From the NCBI GenBank assembly GCA_030684515.1, contig JAUXVJ010000016.1:62001-126000 (forward strand): a DNA stretch of 64,000 bases, written 5' to 3'. The translations under genes and the position numbers were made by a program. This document shows positions 8,948 to 17,481 of the stretch, one piece after another. Under the pieces are notes generated by a model, which ran no database searches, had not been told where the DNA came from, and saw only the letters and a list, made by a program, of their open reading frames with translations. This stretch comes from Actinomycetota bacterium. GTDB lineage: Bacteria > Actinomycetota > Actinomycetes > S36-B12. Within the stretch, counting starts at the first letter, position 1; the number at the start of each line of letters is the position of its first letter.

Positions 8948-10437
8948 GCCGGACAGCTCGTTGACTTTGCCGGGAGCGTTCCTCGCAACAGGTACTGATC
9001 AACCAGATCGTCGATGCAGTTCGAACCTGAACCATAGGCAGTGTGGCCATTGCCTTCATAGGTGAGCAGGGTGCTGGTAGGCAGTTGCGAACTGAGGGCC
9101 CGCGACCACTCGTATGGGGTCGCTGGATCAAAGCGAGTGCCGATCACCAATATTGGAGCCTTGGTCGAGGTGGCAGCCGGCGCCGGGGCTTGCGGATTGT
9201 GGTCAAACCACGCTGTGCATGGGGCATTGCTCCAAGCGATGGACTTTGCAAACTCAGGTACAGGTGCGTTTGCTGACCATCGTTTGGCGGCCGCACTGAA
9301 TCCGGCTGCGCCAGGCGGCTTGGGGTTGTCCCAGCAGTCAATTGCGTAGTAGGCGGACTGAACGTTCGATGTGAACTTGGTAGGGCCGATCTGCTCAGCG
9401 CCACTCCAGGCCAATTCCAATAGCCCGGTGCCGTTGCCAGCGAGAGCTTGCTCGATGGCTTGGCTCAGCGGTTGCCACAGATCTTGGGTATACATCGCTG
9501 TCAGCATGCCGCCCATGCCCAGGGCCTGAGTCAGTTGCGGTCCTTGGTCGGTGCGCAGCGGGTGCTGGTCAAGGCGAGCCAAGAGCGCGTTGACTTTGGC
9601 CGTGACCACCGCAGGAGTCTGGCCAAGACTGCAGTTCTTGCGGTTGGCGCAGTCTGCTGCGAAGTTCTGGAAGGCGCGCTGGAAGCCAACGGACTGCCCC
9701 GCAGAAATCTGCATGGAGTTCAGCTCTGGATTAAGCGCACCATCCAACACAAAGCGCCCCACGCGATCAGGAAATGTCTCGAGGTAGGTCGTGCCAAGCG
9801 CTGTGCCGTACGAGAAGCCCAGCCAGTTGAGCTTGTCTTCGCCGAGAGCCGATCGAAGGAGATCCAGATCCTGGGCTGTTGAAGGTGTACCGACAAAGGG
9901 GCTGATGCGCGGACTGAATTTCAAGCATCCTTTGCTGATCCTTGCTGCCGCTCGCATCACCTCATCGATTTCCTTGGGATTGTCCGGAGTGGAGTCCATA
10001 GCCAGCCAGGATGCGGTCTGCTTTGGCGTCATGCAGGTGACAGGCGCAGACTTCCCGACTCCACGCGGATCAAAACCGATGAAGTCGAACTCCTTGGCCA
10101 CAGCCGGTGCCAGAAACTTCGCGGCGTACCAGGCGAATCCCAAACCCGATTCTCCCGGTCCACCCGGGTTGATGACGATCGAGCCTTGAGAGGTGGCCCC
10201 CGAATGCACGATTCTGCTCACCGCAATTGAGATGTCGCCCTTGCTGAGATCCGAGTAATCCAGCGGCACCCGCAATTGCGCACATTGCCCAGCTGAGCAT
10301 GAGTGCCAGTCAAGGGTTTGCGAGTAGTAGGAGTTCAGCCCGCTGGGAGCCGCGCTCGCTGACAGAGGTGCGGCCATCACTAACACCGCCGCCGCGATGC
10401 CGATGCCGATGCGTTTCACCGCACCACGGTACGTCAT
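8944..10437 (-). CDS. Secreted alpha/beta-hydrolase of the tripeptidyl-aminopeptidase (TAP) type
   Basis: 497 aa. The signal peptide is IGIGIAAAVLVMAAPLSASAA. The mature enzyme has the oxyanion region NPGGPGESG, the DPRGVGKS motif, nucleophile Ser in GFSYGTALG, Asp in GTRFDPATPYE and His in GNGHTAYG, with the TAP-like C-terminal domain. Members hydrolyse peptides or related amides outside the cell; the substrate here is not known. ATG 10437 is preferred. A TTG at 10461 would add eight residues and sits 6 nt behind a TAAGCA box, so a leaderless TTG start is a weaker option. The gene diverges from tgt with at most 45 bp between starts. Confidence 0.88.
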   Translation of the reverse strand: MTYRGAVKRIGIGIAAAVLVMAAPLSASAAPSGLNSYYSQTLDWHSCSAGQCAQLRVPLDYSDLSKGDISIAVSRIVHSGATSQGSIVINPGGPGESGLGFAWYAAKFLAPAVAKEFDFIGFDPRGVGKSAPVTCMTPKQTASWLAMDSTPDNPKEIDEVMRAAARISKGCLKFSPRISPFVGTPSTAQDLDLLRSALGEDKLNWLGFSYGTALGTTYLETFPDRVGRFVLDGALNPELNSMQISAGQSVGFQRAFQNFAADCANRKNCSLGQTPAVVTAKVNALLARLDQHPLRTDQGPQLTQALGMGGMLTAMYTQDLWQPLSQAIEQALAGNGTGLLELAWSGAEQIGPTKFTSNVQSAYYAIDCWDNPKPPGAAGFSAAAKRWSANAPVPEFAKSIAWSNAPCTAWFDHNPQAPAPAATSTKAPILVIGTRFDPATPYEWSRALSSQLPTSTLLTYEGNGHTAYGSGSNCIDDLVDQYLLRGTLPAKSTSCPA

Positions 10438-10470
10438 CGCTGCCCGCGATCTGCTCAGCAATCCATTTGC

Positions 10471-10476
10471 TTAGAT
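10471..10476 (+). promoter_or_regulatory. -10 box of tgt, leaderless type
   Basis: TTAGAT, preceded by TGC (an extended -10), lies 6 nt before ATG 10483. No ribosome site is visible. Confidence 0.45.
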
Positions 10477-10482
10477 GACCGG

Positions 10483-11727
10483 ATGGTCGCGCCGATGTTT
10501 GAACTGAAATCTCGACTCGCAGACCATCATGAATCTGCAGCACTGGGTCGCACTGGAGTCATTTCCACGCCACATGGGCAGATCCATACGCCAGCCTTCA
10601 TCCCAGTCGGCACCATGGCGACGGTCAAAGGTGTCCTGCCGGAGTCGATGCAGGAGCTTGGCTCGCAGGCTCTGCTGGCCAACGCCTATCACCTCTATCT
10701 GCAACCAGGGGCAGAAGTGATCGACGCTGCTGGTGGCCTGGGCGCATTCATGCATTGGGATGGCCCCACATTCACCGACAGTGGCGGATTTCAGGTGCTC
10801 TCGCTCGGTGTCGGCTTCAAGAAGATCCTCGCGATGGATTCCAAGACGGTGCGCTCGGATGATGTCATCGCGCCGGGCAAAGATCGACTGGCACATGTGG
10901 ACGATGACGGAGTCACCTTCAAGTCACATATCGATGGAACCATGCATCGCTTCACGCCTGAGACCTCTATGCAAGTTCAGCATGCGATTGGCGCGGACAT
11001 CATCTTTGCTTTCGATGAATGCACGACCTTGCTGAACACGCGGGAGTATCAAGAGCGGTCGCTTCGTCGCACCCATGACTGGGCGCAGCGCTGCATTGCG
11101 GAGCATCAACGACTGACACTGGTGCGCACTCACCGGCCGTATCAAGCCCTCTTTGGCGTCATTCAAGGCGCGCAGTATGAAGATCTGCGCAGAACAGCAG
11201 CCCGAGAACTTGGCGCCTTGGACTTCGATGGATTCGGCATTGGGGGAGCCTTGGAGAAGGCCAATCTTGGAACCATCATCCGATGGGTAAATGAAGAGCT
11301 GCCCGAGGACAAGCCTCGGCATCTGCTCGGCATTGGTGACCCAGTCGACTTCTTCACGGCGGTCGAGAACGGGGCGGACACCTTTGATTGCGTGGCCCCG
11401 TCCCGGATGGCCCGCAATGGCACGGTGCTGCATCCCGATGGCCGATTCCATGTCACCAACGCCAGATTCAAGACGGATTTCAAGCCGATCGACGAGAATT
11501 GCGACTGCTACACCTGCAGGAACTATTCGCGGGCCTATCTCCACCATCTCTTCAAGGCCAAGGAGCGACTCTCAGCAACCTTGACGACCATTCACAACGA
11601 ACGCTTTGTCATTGCGCTGCTCGATCAGATTCGAGCGAGCATTCCCCGGGGTGAGTTTCAGGCCTTTCGCGAGGAGTTTCTTGGCAGATTCGGGTCAGGT
11701 GCTCAGCGTGCCGAAGCCAGTTCGTAG
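10483..11727 (+). CDS. tgt: tRNA-guanine transglycosylase
   Basis: 414 aa. Exchanges G34 of GUN-anticodon tRNAs for a 7-deazaguanine base in queuosine formation. Asp99 lies in TDSGGFQVLSLG, the nucleophile Asp302 in FDCVAPSR, and zinc is bound by C340-x-C342-x2-C345 with His371. Two regions differ from the enterobacterial enzyme: an insert of about 20 residues after FKKILAMDS (near 118-138), and the base-binding loop at 254-260, which reads GGALEKA where characterised preQ1 enzymes have GGLAVGE. No preQ1 biosynthesis gene lies nearby; a queuosine-precursor transporter is convergent and overlaps by 25 bp, which suggests salvage. Confidence 0.95.
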   Translation: MVAPMFELKSRLADHHESAALGRTGVISTPHGQIHTPAFIPVGTMATVKGVLPESMQELGSQALLANAYHLYLQPGAEVIDAAGGLGAFMHWDGPTFTDSGGFQVLSLGVGFKKILAMDSKTVRSDDVIAPGKDRLAHVDDDGVTFKSHIDGTMHRFTPETSMQVQHAIGADIIFAFDECTTLLNTREYQERSLRRTHDWAQRCIAEHQRLTLVRTHRPYQALFGVIQGAQYEDLRRTAARELGALDFDGFGIGGALEKANLGTIIRWVNEELPEDKPRHLLGIGDPVDFFTAVENGADTFDCVAPSRMARNGTVLHPDGRFHVTNARFKTDFKPIDENCDCYTCRNYSRAYLHHLFKAKERLSATLTTIHNERFVIALLDQIRASIPRGEFQAFREEFLGRFGSGAQRAEASS

Positions 11728-12404
11728 GTCGGTTCGCGCTTCTTGATGAAGCCGATCAGCGGGTAGGTGATCGGCAGCAGCACAACCTCAAGAAGGGTCT
11801 TGTAGAAGTAGCCCACGATGACGTAGTTGGCGAACTCGGCTCCGGTGATGATGCCGTAGAAGGCGACAGTGCAGAAGACGACTGTGTCGGCCAGTTCGCC
11901 GACGACTGTAGATCCGATCAATCGGGCCCACAGATGCTTCTCCTTGGTTCGCTCCTTGATCTTGACCAGCACGTAGGAATTCAGTAGTTGGCCTGCGAGA
12001 TAGCCGCAGACGCTGGCCAGCACGATGCGCGGAACAAAGCCAAGGACAGCCTCGTAGGCCTCTTGGTTGGTGTAGGCCTCGGGCGAAGGGGAGATTTGAA
12101 CGACGTAGAACGTCACTGCCGCAAGGATCGCCATTGCGAACCCCAACAGGATCGCCCGCCGTGCTGCGCGGAATCCGTAGACCTCGCTCAGGATGTCGCC
12201 GATGATGTATGCGAGTGGAAACAGGAACGCGCCACCGTCGAGGATCGCCGGACCAAACACGATCAGTTTCGTCGCAGCAATATTCGAGATGATCAAGATG
12301 CCAACGAAGATGCCGAGGATAAGCGGGTAGTAGCTGTGAGTGACTGAGGCGAAGTGCACCCCCTCGTGCGACTTCACCTTCATCGTTGCGTCATTGATGT
12401 TCAT
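11703..12404 (-). CDS. yhhQ: Queuosine precursor transporter (YhhQ/QueT family)
   Basis: 233 aa with about six membrane helices. Carries the family features ISNIAATKL near helix 1, FPLAYIIGDILSEVYG, and the ELADTVVFCTVAFYG segment. Family members import preQ0, preQ1 or related deazapurines. It is convergent with tgt, so transporter and transglycosylase form a salvage module. The first ATG (12404) is 2 nt past the 3' end of tRNA-Arg and has no ribosome site. ATG 12383 (residue 8) is an alternative start. The message is probably released from a tRNA-mRNA precursor. Confidence 0.92.
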   Translation of the reverse strand: MNINDATMKVKSHEGVHFASVTHSYYPLILGIFVGILIISNIAATKLIVFGPAILDGGAFLFPLAYIIGDILSEVYGFRAARRAILLGFAMAILAAVTFYVVQISPSPEAYTNQEAYEAVLGFVPRIVLASVCGYLAGQLLNSYVLVKIKERTKEKHLWARLIGSTVVGELADTVVFCTVAFYGIITGAEFANYVIVGYFYKTLLEVVLLPITYPLIGFIKKREPTYELASAR

Positions 12405-12406
12405 TG

Positions 12407-12479
12407 CGCCCCCGGCAGGAATCGAACCTGCGACCTTCGGTACCGGAAACCACTGCTCTATCCCCTGAGCTACGGAGGC
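12407..12479 (-). tRNA. tRNA-Arg, anticodon CCG
   Basis: 73 nt. The acceptor arm GCCTCCG pairs with CGGGGGC (one G-U), with discriminator G. The D arm is GCTCAGGGGATAGAGC. The anticodon loop TTCCGGT contains CCG, and the T arm has the usual GGTTCGAATCC. CCA is not encoded (the next bases are CAA). It reads CGG codons. The yhhQ start codon follows after 2 nt on the same strand. Confidence 0.95.
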
Positions 12480-12528
12480 AAACGTGGGTCAGGCTAGCAG
12501 CGAGGTGCTTGACTGACACGATAGGCAG

Positions 12529-13383
12529 GTGCGCAGCCAACTGATCTCGATGAGAACAGCTGGCAGTTCGATATTTCGCGAATACTCGGCTCATCAGGGA
12601 TCTCTTGCCGCGGGTGGCATGGCCTACTTCGTGCTGCTGGCCATCGCGCCGGCCGCAGTGACGGTTGGCGCGGTCGCCGGGGCGATTATTGGACCTGAGA
12701 ACACCAAAGCGGCGATTGAATCGATCCTGAGCCGGCTTCCGGACGCTGATACTCAGTTGCAGGAGGTCACCAATTCCATCGTCAACCTCGTGGCCAGTTC
12801 ATCAGCAAGCGCATTGACTCTTGCTTCCCTCATTGGTCTGATGATTGCGATCTATGCTGCTTCCAAAGCCATAACCGCCATGCGCATGGCACTGGACCGA
12901 GCCTTCGGATTCATCCGCCACCGACCAGGCCTTCTGGGTCGGGTTCGCGATGCAGTGATCACTCTTGTGGGCCTGCTGATCTTGATCGCATCGGTGCTTG
13001 CGTTGACCCTGCTGCCCCGAATATCGCGTGCTTTGGGATTCCCCGAGGTGCACTTCGGCACTGGGGTTGGCTGGATCGACTGGGTGCTGTTCGCGATCCT
13101 TGCCTGGCTTCTCGTTCTTGGCATATTCCGGTGGGGTCCCAGTAGGGCTGCACCGATTTCGTGGAGGTCGCCGGCAGCAATCGGCATCGCAGTGTGGTTC
13201 GTCGGAGTCAGTGCTGGTGTCGGTGTCTACGTAGGACTGTCGACAACGATTGGAGCCGCAATAGCGGCCTTCGGAGCACCTATGGTGGTATTGCTGTGGC
13301 TGTACCTGTCGTTCATGGGATTGCTACTCGGCGCTGAGATGCAGATGTATCTGACGAAGGAGAGGTCAACCACACATGAGTGA
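12529..13383 (+). CDS. YihY/BrkB-family inner-membrane protein
   Basis: 284 aa with six predicted helices. Typical BrkB features: SLAAGGMAYFVLLAIAPAAV in helix 1, ALDRAFGF/IRHRPGLLGRVRDA in the cytoplasmic loop, and the C-terminal AAFGAPMVVLLWLYLSFMGLLLGAEM. The function of the family is unsettled; the old RNase BN label is wrong. GTG 12529 is the first start; ATG 12550 is an alternative. Neither has a clear ribosome site. The last 8 bp overlap ppk2, so the two are translationally coupled. A second YihY paralogue lies at 44773-45786. Confidence 0.88.
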   Translation: MRSQLISMRTAGSSIFREYSAHQGSLAAGGMAYFVLLAIAPAAVTVGAVAGAIIGPENTKAAIESILSRLPDADTQLQEVTNSIVNLVASSSASALTLASLIGLMIAIYAASKAITAMRMALDRAFGFIRHRPGLLGRVRDAVITLVGLLILIASVLALTLLPRISRALGFPEVHFGTGVGWIDWVLFAILAWLLVLGIFRWGPSRAAPISWRSPAAIGIAVWFVGVSAGVGVYVGLSTTIGAAIAAFGAPMVVLLWLYLSFMGLLLGAEMQMYLTKERSTTHE

Positions 13384-14281
13384 CTCGCCAGGATCGCTGA
13401 CGAAGGACGAGTGGCGCGCCGTAGTGCACCAATGCCAGGTGGAGCCAGGACGCAAGGTCGAACTTGACGCCGACTTTGACCCCGCGATGATGCCGAAGCA
13501 CTTCGACAAGATCACCAGTGAGCAGGCGCATGAGGCTGTACTGGAGGAAATGACGGCATTGCAGGATCGTTTCTACGCAGCGAACTCCAATGCGATGCTC
13601 ATCGTCTTCCAAGCTACAGACGCGGCTGGCAAGGACGGCACCATCAAGCATGTGATGAGCGGTCTGAACCCAGAAGGTGTTGAGGTTCATTCCTTCAAGG
13701 CGCCCTCCGTTGAGGAGCGCGCACACGATTTTCTCTGGCGCCATCAACTCGTCCTGCCAGAGCTTGGACGGATCGCCATCTTCAACCGCTCGCATTATGA
13801 GAATGTGCTCGTCACACAAGTGCATCCCGAATTGATCTGGCCGCCCGCCGATCGGATCAACGACCTTGAAGCGCTCTGGAAGCGTCGCTATCACGCCATC
13901 AATGAGTGGGAGCGCCATCTCGTGGACAGTGGCACTCGAATCGTCAAGATCTTCTTGAACCTTTCCAAGGATGTGCAGCGCAAGCGCTTCTTGGAGCGCA
14001 TCGATGAGCCCGAAAAGAATTGGAAGTTCTCTCCGACAGATTTGCATGAGCGCGAGTATTGGGATGCGTACCGCAAGTCCTTTTCGGCGATGGTCAGCAA
14101 CACCAGCACGAAGTGGGCTCCTTGGTACGTCGTGCCTGCGGATCACAAATGGGTGACTCGTCTGATCACGAGCGCGATCGTTCTGCACACCTTGCAGGAC
14201 ATTGACCCGCAGTACCCGAAAGTCGATGACCAGACGCTGAAGGAGCTGCAAGAGGCTCGCAGGCATCTTGAGTCCGAGTAG
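13376..14281 (+). CDS. ppk2: Polyphosphate kinase 2 family (polyP:nucleotide phosphotransferase)
   Basis: 301 aa. Transfers phosphate between polyphosphate and nucleotides in the cytoplasm. Walker A is in FQATDAAGKDGTIK (about 81-94), and the Walker B/lid region is IFNRSHYENVL. The spacing and the GLNPEGVEVHSFKAPS stretch fit the one-domain subfamily that prefers nucleoside mono- or diphosphate acceptors. The ATG overlaps the yihY stop (ATGAGTGA), so it is expressed with that membrane protein. No ppk1 is in the window. Confidence 0.93.
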   Translation: MSDSPGSLTKDEWRAVVHQCQVEPGRKVELDADFDPAMMPKHFDKITSEQAHEAVLEEMTALQDRFYAANSNAMLIVFQATDAAGKDGTIKHVMSGLNPEGVEVHSFKAPSVEERAHDFLWRHQLVLPELGRIAIFNRSHYENVLVTQVHPELIWPPADRINDLEALWKRRYHAINEWERHLVDSGTRIVKIFLNLSKDVQRKRFLERIDEPEKNWKFSPTDLHEREYWDAYRKSFSAMVSNTSTKWAPWYVVPADHKWVTRLITSAIVLHTLQDIDPQYPKVDDQTLKELQEARRHLESE

Positions 14282-14374
14282 CACCTATCCACAGGGTTCG
14301 TGATGCGGCTGGCGCCCTCGACCGCCTCGAGTGAAGATTGAAGGGACTCGAATCGGGGGATAAGGGTCGAAACA

Positions 14375-14407
14375 GAAGGACTCCCACCCGTGTGGTGGGA
14401 GTCCTTC
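14375..14407 (+). terminator. Perfect 14-bp inverted repeat, probable terminator of yihY-ppk2
   Basis: GAAGGACTCCCACC (14375-14388) and GGTGGGAGTCCTTC (14394-14407) pair perfectly around a 5-nt loop. There is no U-tract, as is common in actinobacterial terminators. It ends 18 nt before the argS -10 box, so it separates the two units. Confidence 0.7.
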
Positions 14408-14425
14408 GTCCATCAGCCTGGTCGG

Positions 14426-14431
14426 TACGCT
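14426..14431 (+). promoter_or_regulatory. -10 box of argS, leaderless type
   Basis: TACGCT lies 6 nt before GTG 14438, and no ribosome site is present. Confidence 0.5.
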
Positions 14432-14437
14432 CTCGCG

Positions 14438-16093
14438 GTGACTCCCGATGCCCTTGCCGCTGCCCTACTGCTGGTGCTGCGAGAGGTTCAGGCCGAGGAC
14501 TCCATTGCTATCCAACTGCCAGATTCCGTGCACGTTGAGCGTCCGAGATCCCGAGAGCATGGCGACTATGCGACCAATGTCGCGCTGACTCTGGCCAAGG
14601 CCGCCGGCGTTGCGCCCAGAATCCTGGCGCAGGCGATCGTGGACCGAATCGTTCTGGTCGATGGAGTCAGCAGCGCCGATATCGCTGGCCCGGGATTCAT
14701 CAATATCCGGCTGGACAGCGCTGCACAGGGTGAGCTGGCCCGCAGCATCGTGCAGCAGGGATCCAATTTTGGGCGTGGTGCTGCACTCGCAGGGCAGACC
14801 ATCAATGTGGAGTTCATCTCGGCCAATCCCACCGGACCCTTGCACCTTGGGCATACGCGATGGGCCGCAGTCGGCAGCGCATTGGCTCAAGTGCTCGCCG
14901 CCGCCGGCGCGGACGTCACGTCTGAGTTCTACATCAATGATCGTGGTGTCCAGATGGACAAATTCGGACTCTCGGTGCTTGCTGCAGCTCAGGGCCAGGC
15001 AGTTCCGGACGGTGGCTATCACGGCGCCTACATCGTGGATCTGGCCGCTGAGGTTCTGGCGACGCAGCCAGCACTCATCCAACTAGCAGAGGAAGCACGC
15101 GCGGCAGGATTTCGCGAGGCCGCCTACCGAATTCAGCTTGCGCAGCAGCGACATGTCCTTGAGCTGTTCCGCACGCATTTTGATGTCTGGTCCTCCGAGC
15201 GCGATCTGCATGACACCCATGCCGTCGAGTTGGCCTTTGAGCGGCTTCGCGAGCAAGGCCACGTATTCGAGCTCGACGGCGCAACGTGGCTGCGCACGAC
15301 AGACTTCGGAGACGACAAGGACCGGGTACTGGTGAAGGCCGATGGTGAGTTGACCTACTTCGCCTCTGACACGGCGTACTACGTGAACAAGCGTGAGCGC
15401 GGATTCAGCACTTGCATCTATCTGCTTGGGGCCGACCACCATGGGTACGTCAATCGCTTGAAGGCAGTGGCGCAGTGCTACGGAGATCCGGCGGCGGCGG
15501 CCGAGGTGCTGATTGGCCAGCTCGTGAAGATCACCAAGGGTGGCGAAGAGGTCAAGCTCTCCAAGCGTGCCGGCACCATAGTGACCCTGGAGGATCTCGT
15601 CGAGGAAGTCGGCGTGGATGCCGCCCGCTACTCGCTCATTCGTCATCCCGTTGATTCACCATTGACCTTGGATCTTGAGGCCATCGCCCGCCACACCAAT
15701 GACAATCCCGTGTACTACGTCCAGTACGCGCATGCGCGTATCGCGTCGGTGCTGCGCAATGCTGCAGATCTTGGTATCGACTGGGCTGCGGCCGACTTCG
15801 ATCCAGGTGTGCTCGCGCACGAGCGTGAGAATGAGTTGCTGGGCTCTCTTGGCGAGTTTCCTCGGATCGTGGCTACTGCTGCCGAATTGCGTGAACCGCA
15901 CCGCGTTGCGCGGTATCTCGAAGAACTCGCGACGACTTACCACCGCTTCTACGACGCTTGTCGAGTGCTGCCGCGGGGCGACGAAGACACCACGCCAGAA
16001 CATGTCGCCCGGCTTTGGCTGTGTGCGGCCACCCGGCAGACCCTGGCCAATGGCCTGACTTTGCTTGGAGTGAGCTCACCGGAGCGCATGTAA
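14438..16093 (+). CDS. argS: Arginyl-tRNA synthetase
   Basis: 551 aa class I synthetase that charges tRNA-Arg with arginine. An N-terminal additional domain (about 1-100) is followed by the HIGH-type signature PTGPLHLGH, the KMSK-equivalent KLSKRAGT, and the C-terminal DALR anticodon-binding domain (NPVYYVQYAHARIAS onward). GTG 14438 gives VTPDALAAALLLVL, matching the expected N-terminus; earlier in-frame codons lie inside the upstream hairpin. It begins the argS-lysA-hom-thrC-thrB-rho order typical of actinobacteria. Confidence 0.96.
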   Translation: MTPDALAAALLLVLREVQAEDSIAIQLPDSVHVERPRSREHGDYATNVALTLAKAAGVAPRILAQAIVDRIVLVDGVSSADIAGPGFINIRLDSAAQGELARSIVQQGSNFGRGAALAGQTINVEFISANPTGPLHLGHTRWAAVGSALAQVLAAAGADVTSEFYINDRGVQMDKFGLSVLAAAQGQAVPDGGYHGAYIVDLAAEVLATQPALIQLAEEARAAGFREAAYRIQLAQQRHVLELFRTHFDVWSSERDLHDTHAVELAFERLREQGHVFELDGATWLRTTDFGDDKDRVLVKADGELTYFASDTAYYVNKRERGFSTCIYLLGADHHGYVNRLKAVAQCYGDPAAAAEVLIGQLVKITKGGEEVKLSKRAGTIVTLEDLVEEVGVDAARYSLIRHPVDSPLTLDLEAIARHTNDNPVYYVQYAHARIASVLRNAADLGIDWAAADFDPGVLAHERENELLGSLGEFPRIVATAAELREPHRVARYLEELATTYHRFYDACRVLPRGDEDTTPEHVARLWLCAATRQTLANGLTLLGVSSPERM

Positions 16094-16112
16094 TCAGTCC
16101 GTCTGCATGCCC

Positions 16113-16118
16113 TAGCCT
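16113..16118 (+). promoter_or_regulatory. -10 box of lysA, leaderless type
   Basis: TAGCCT lies 6 nt before GTG 16125. The gap after argS is only 31 nt, so lysA may also be read from argS. Confidence 0.4.
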
Positions 16119-16124
16119 TCGCAG

Positions 16125-17462
16125 GTGTCCAATGTGTGGCCGGCTTCGGCTTCTCGAGACTCCACTGGTGCACTCAGCATTGGCGGTGTCGATGTTCGCG
16201 ATACCGCAGCACAATTCGGCACGCCGGTGTTCATCCTTGATGAGCAAGAAGTCCGATCGCGAGCACGCGAGTACCGCCAGGCGGCGAGCCAGGTTGGGGC
16301 TCGTCAGGTCTACTACGCCGCCAAGGCCTTTCTCTCGACAACAGTTGCTCGGTGGGTCGTGGAAGAAGGCCTTGGCATCGACGTAGCGTCCGGCGGCGAA
16401 CTCGCGGTGGCTCTTCGAGCGGGGGTGCCAGGCAGAGATCTCCTGCTCCACGGCAACAACAAGTCGATGGCCGAGATTGAAGCAGCTATTGAAGCTGGCG
16501 TCGGGCGCATTGTCCTTGACTCATTTGAAGAGATCGTCCGTGTCGCCGACGCGGCAAGCCGGTTCGGTGTCGTGCAACCCGTGCTGGTGCGCCTGACGAT
16601 CGGCGTGCAGGCGCACACTCACGAATTCATCGCCACCGCCCATGAGGATCAGAAATTTGGCTTCTCCGTTGCCTCAGGCGCGGCGCAGGAGGCCCTGCGC
16701 CGGATCGTGATGTTGCCCAGTCTTGAATTCCGTGGACTGCACTCGCACATCGGATCCCAGATCTTTGATGCTCATGGCTTCCAAGAGGCGGCCGTGCGCA
16801 TTGTGGCGTTCATGGGTCAGATGTCGACTGAGTTCGGCATCAGCTGTGCAGAACTGGACCTTGGGGGTGGCATGGGCATCGCCTACCTCGAGTCCGATGA
16901 TCCGCTGAGCATTGATGAACTCGCTTCACAAGTTGCACTTGCGGTTGCCAGCGATTGCCAGGCCATCGGGCTGGCAGTGCCAGCATTGGCCTTTGAACCG
17001 GGGCGCGCAATTATCGGCCCGCCTGGAGTCACGCTTTACGAGATTGGCACAGTGAAGGCAGTGCAGACCGATGATGGCGTGCGTACCTATATTTCGGTCG
17101 ACGGTGGCATGAGTGACAACATCCGCACCGCGCTCTATGACGCGGAGTACACCGTCGCCCTTGCCTCCCGCACTTCCGACGCCGAACTCATGCTGGTCAG
17201 AGTCGTTGGCAAGCATTGTGAATCTGGTGACATCCTGATCCGCGAGGCCTGGCTACCCAGTGATCTGGTTCCTGGCGACCTGCTCGCAGTCGCGGCAACG
17301 GGGGCGTATTGCCGATCGATGGCGTCCAACTACAACTACCTGCCTCGCCCAGCAGTGATCGGCGTCAAGGCAGGGGTGTCGACAGTGATCTTGCGCCGAG
17401 AGACTCTTGAAGACCTACTGGCGCTGGATCCCGGGGCTGATTCGGGATTCCAACGCCAGTAG
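16125..17462 (+). CDS. lysA: Diaminopimelate decarboxylase
   Basis: 445 aa. PLP-dependent last step of lysine synthesis (meso-DAP to lysine). The PLP lysine is K67 in YYAAKAF; the His of GLHSHIGSQ, the Gly-rich phosphate loop LDLGGGMGI, and the second-subunit Cys of GKHCESGD are all present. Fold type III with a C-terminal beta domain ending in AATGAYCRSMASNYNY. The start at 16125 is supported by the -10 spacing. The gene is between argS and hom; the aquaporin gene inserted on the other strand breaks the usual lysA-hom contiguity. Confidence 0.96.
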   Translation: MSNVWPASASRDSTGALSIGGVDVRDTAAQFGTPVFILDEQEVRSRAREYRQAASQVGARQVYYAAKAFLSTTVARWVVEEGLGIDVASGGELAVALRAGVPGRDLLLHGNNKSMAEIEAAIEAGVGRIVLDSFEEIVRVADAASRFGVVQPVLVRLTIGVQAHTHEFIATAHEDQKFGFSVASGAAQEALRRIVMLPSLEFRGLHSHIGSQIFDAHGFQEAAVRIVAFMGQMSTEFGISCAELDLGGGMGIAYLESDDPLSIDELASQVALAVASDCQAIGLAVPALAFEPGRAIIGPPGVTLYEIGTVKAVQTDDGVRTYISVDGGMSDNIRTALYDAEYTVALASRTSDAELMLVRVVGKHCESGDILIREAWLPSDLVPGDLLAVAATGAYCRSMASNYNYLPRPAVIGVKAGVSTVILRRETLEDLLALDPGADSGFQRQ

Positions 17463-17481
17463 TAGTGCCTGAAGGTGCGCG

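Noticed and set aside
12407-12479. tRNA-Arg as an attachment site for an integrated element
   Set aside because: No integrase, no direct repeat of the tRNA end and no accessory island next to it.
12509-12514. TTGACT as -35 of the first YihY gene
   Set aside because: No -10 box lies 16-18 bp downstream; that position is already inside the coding sequence.
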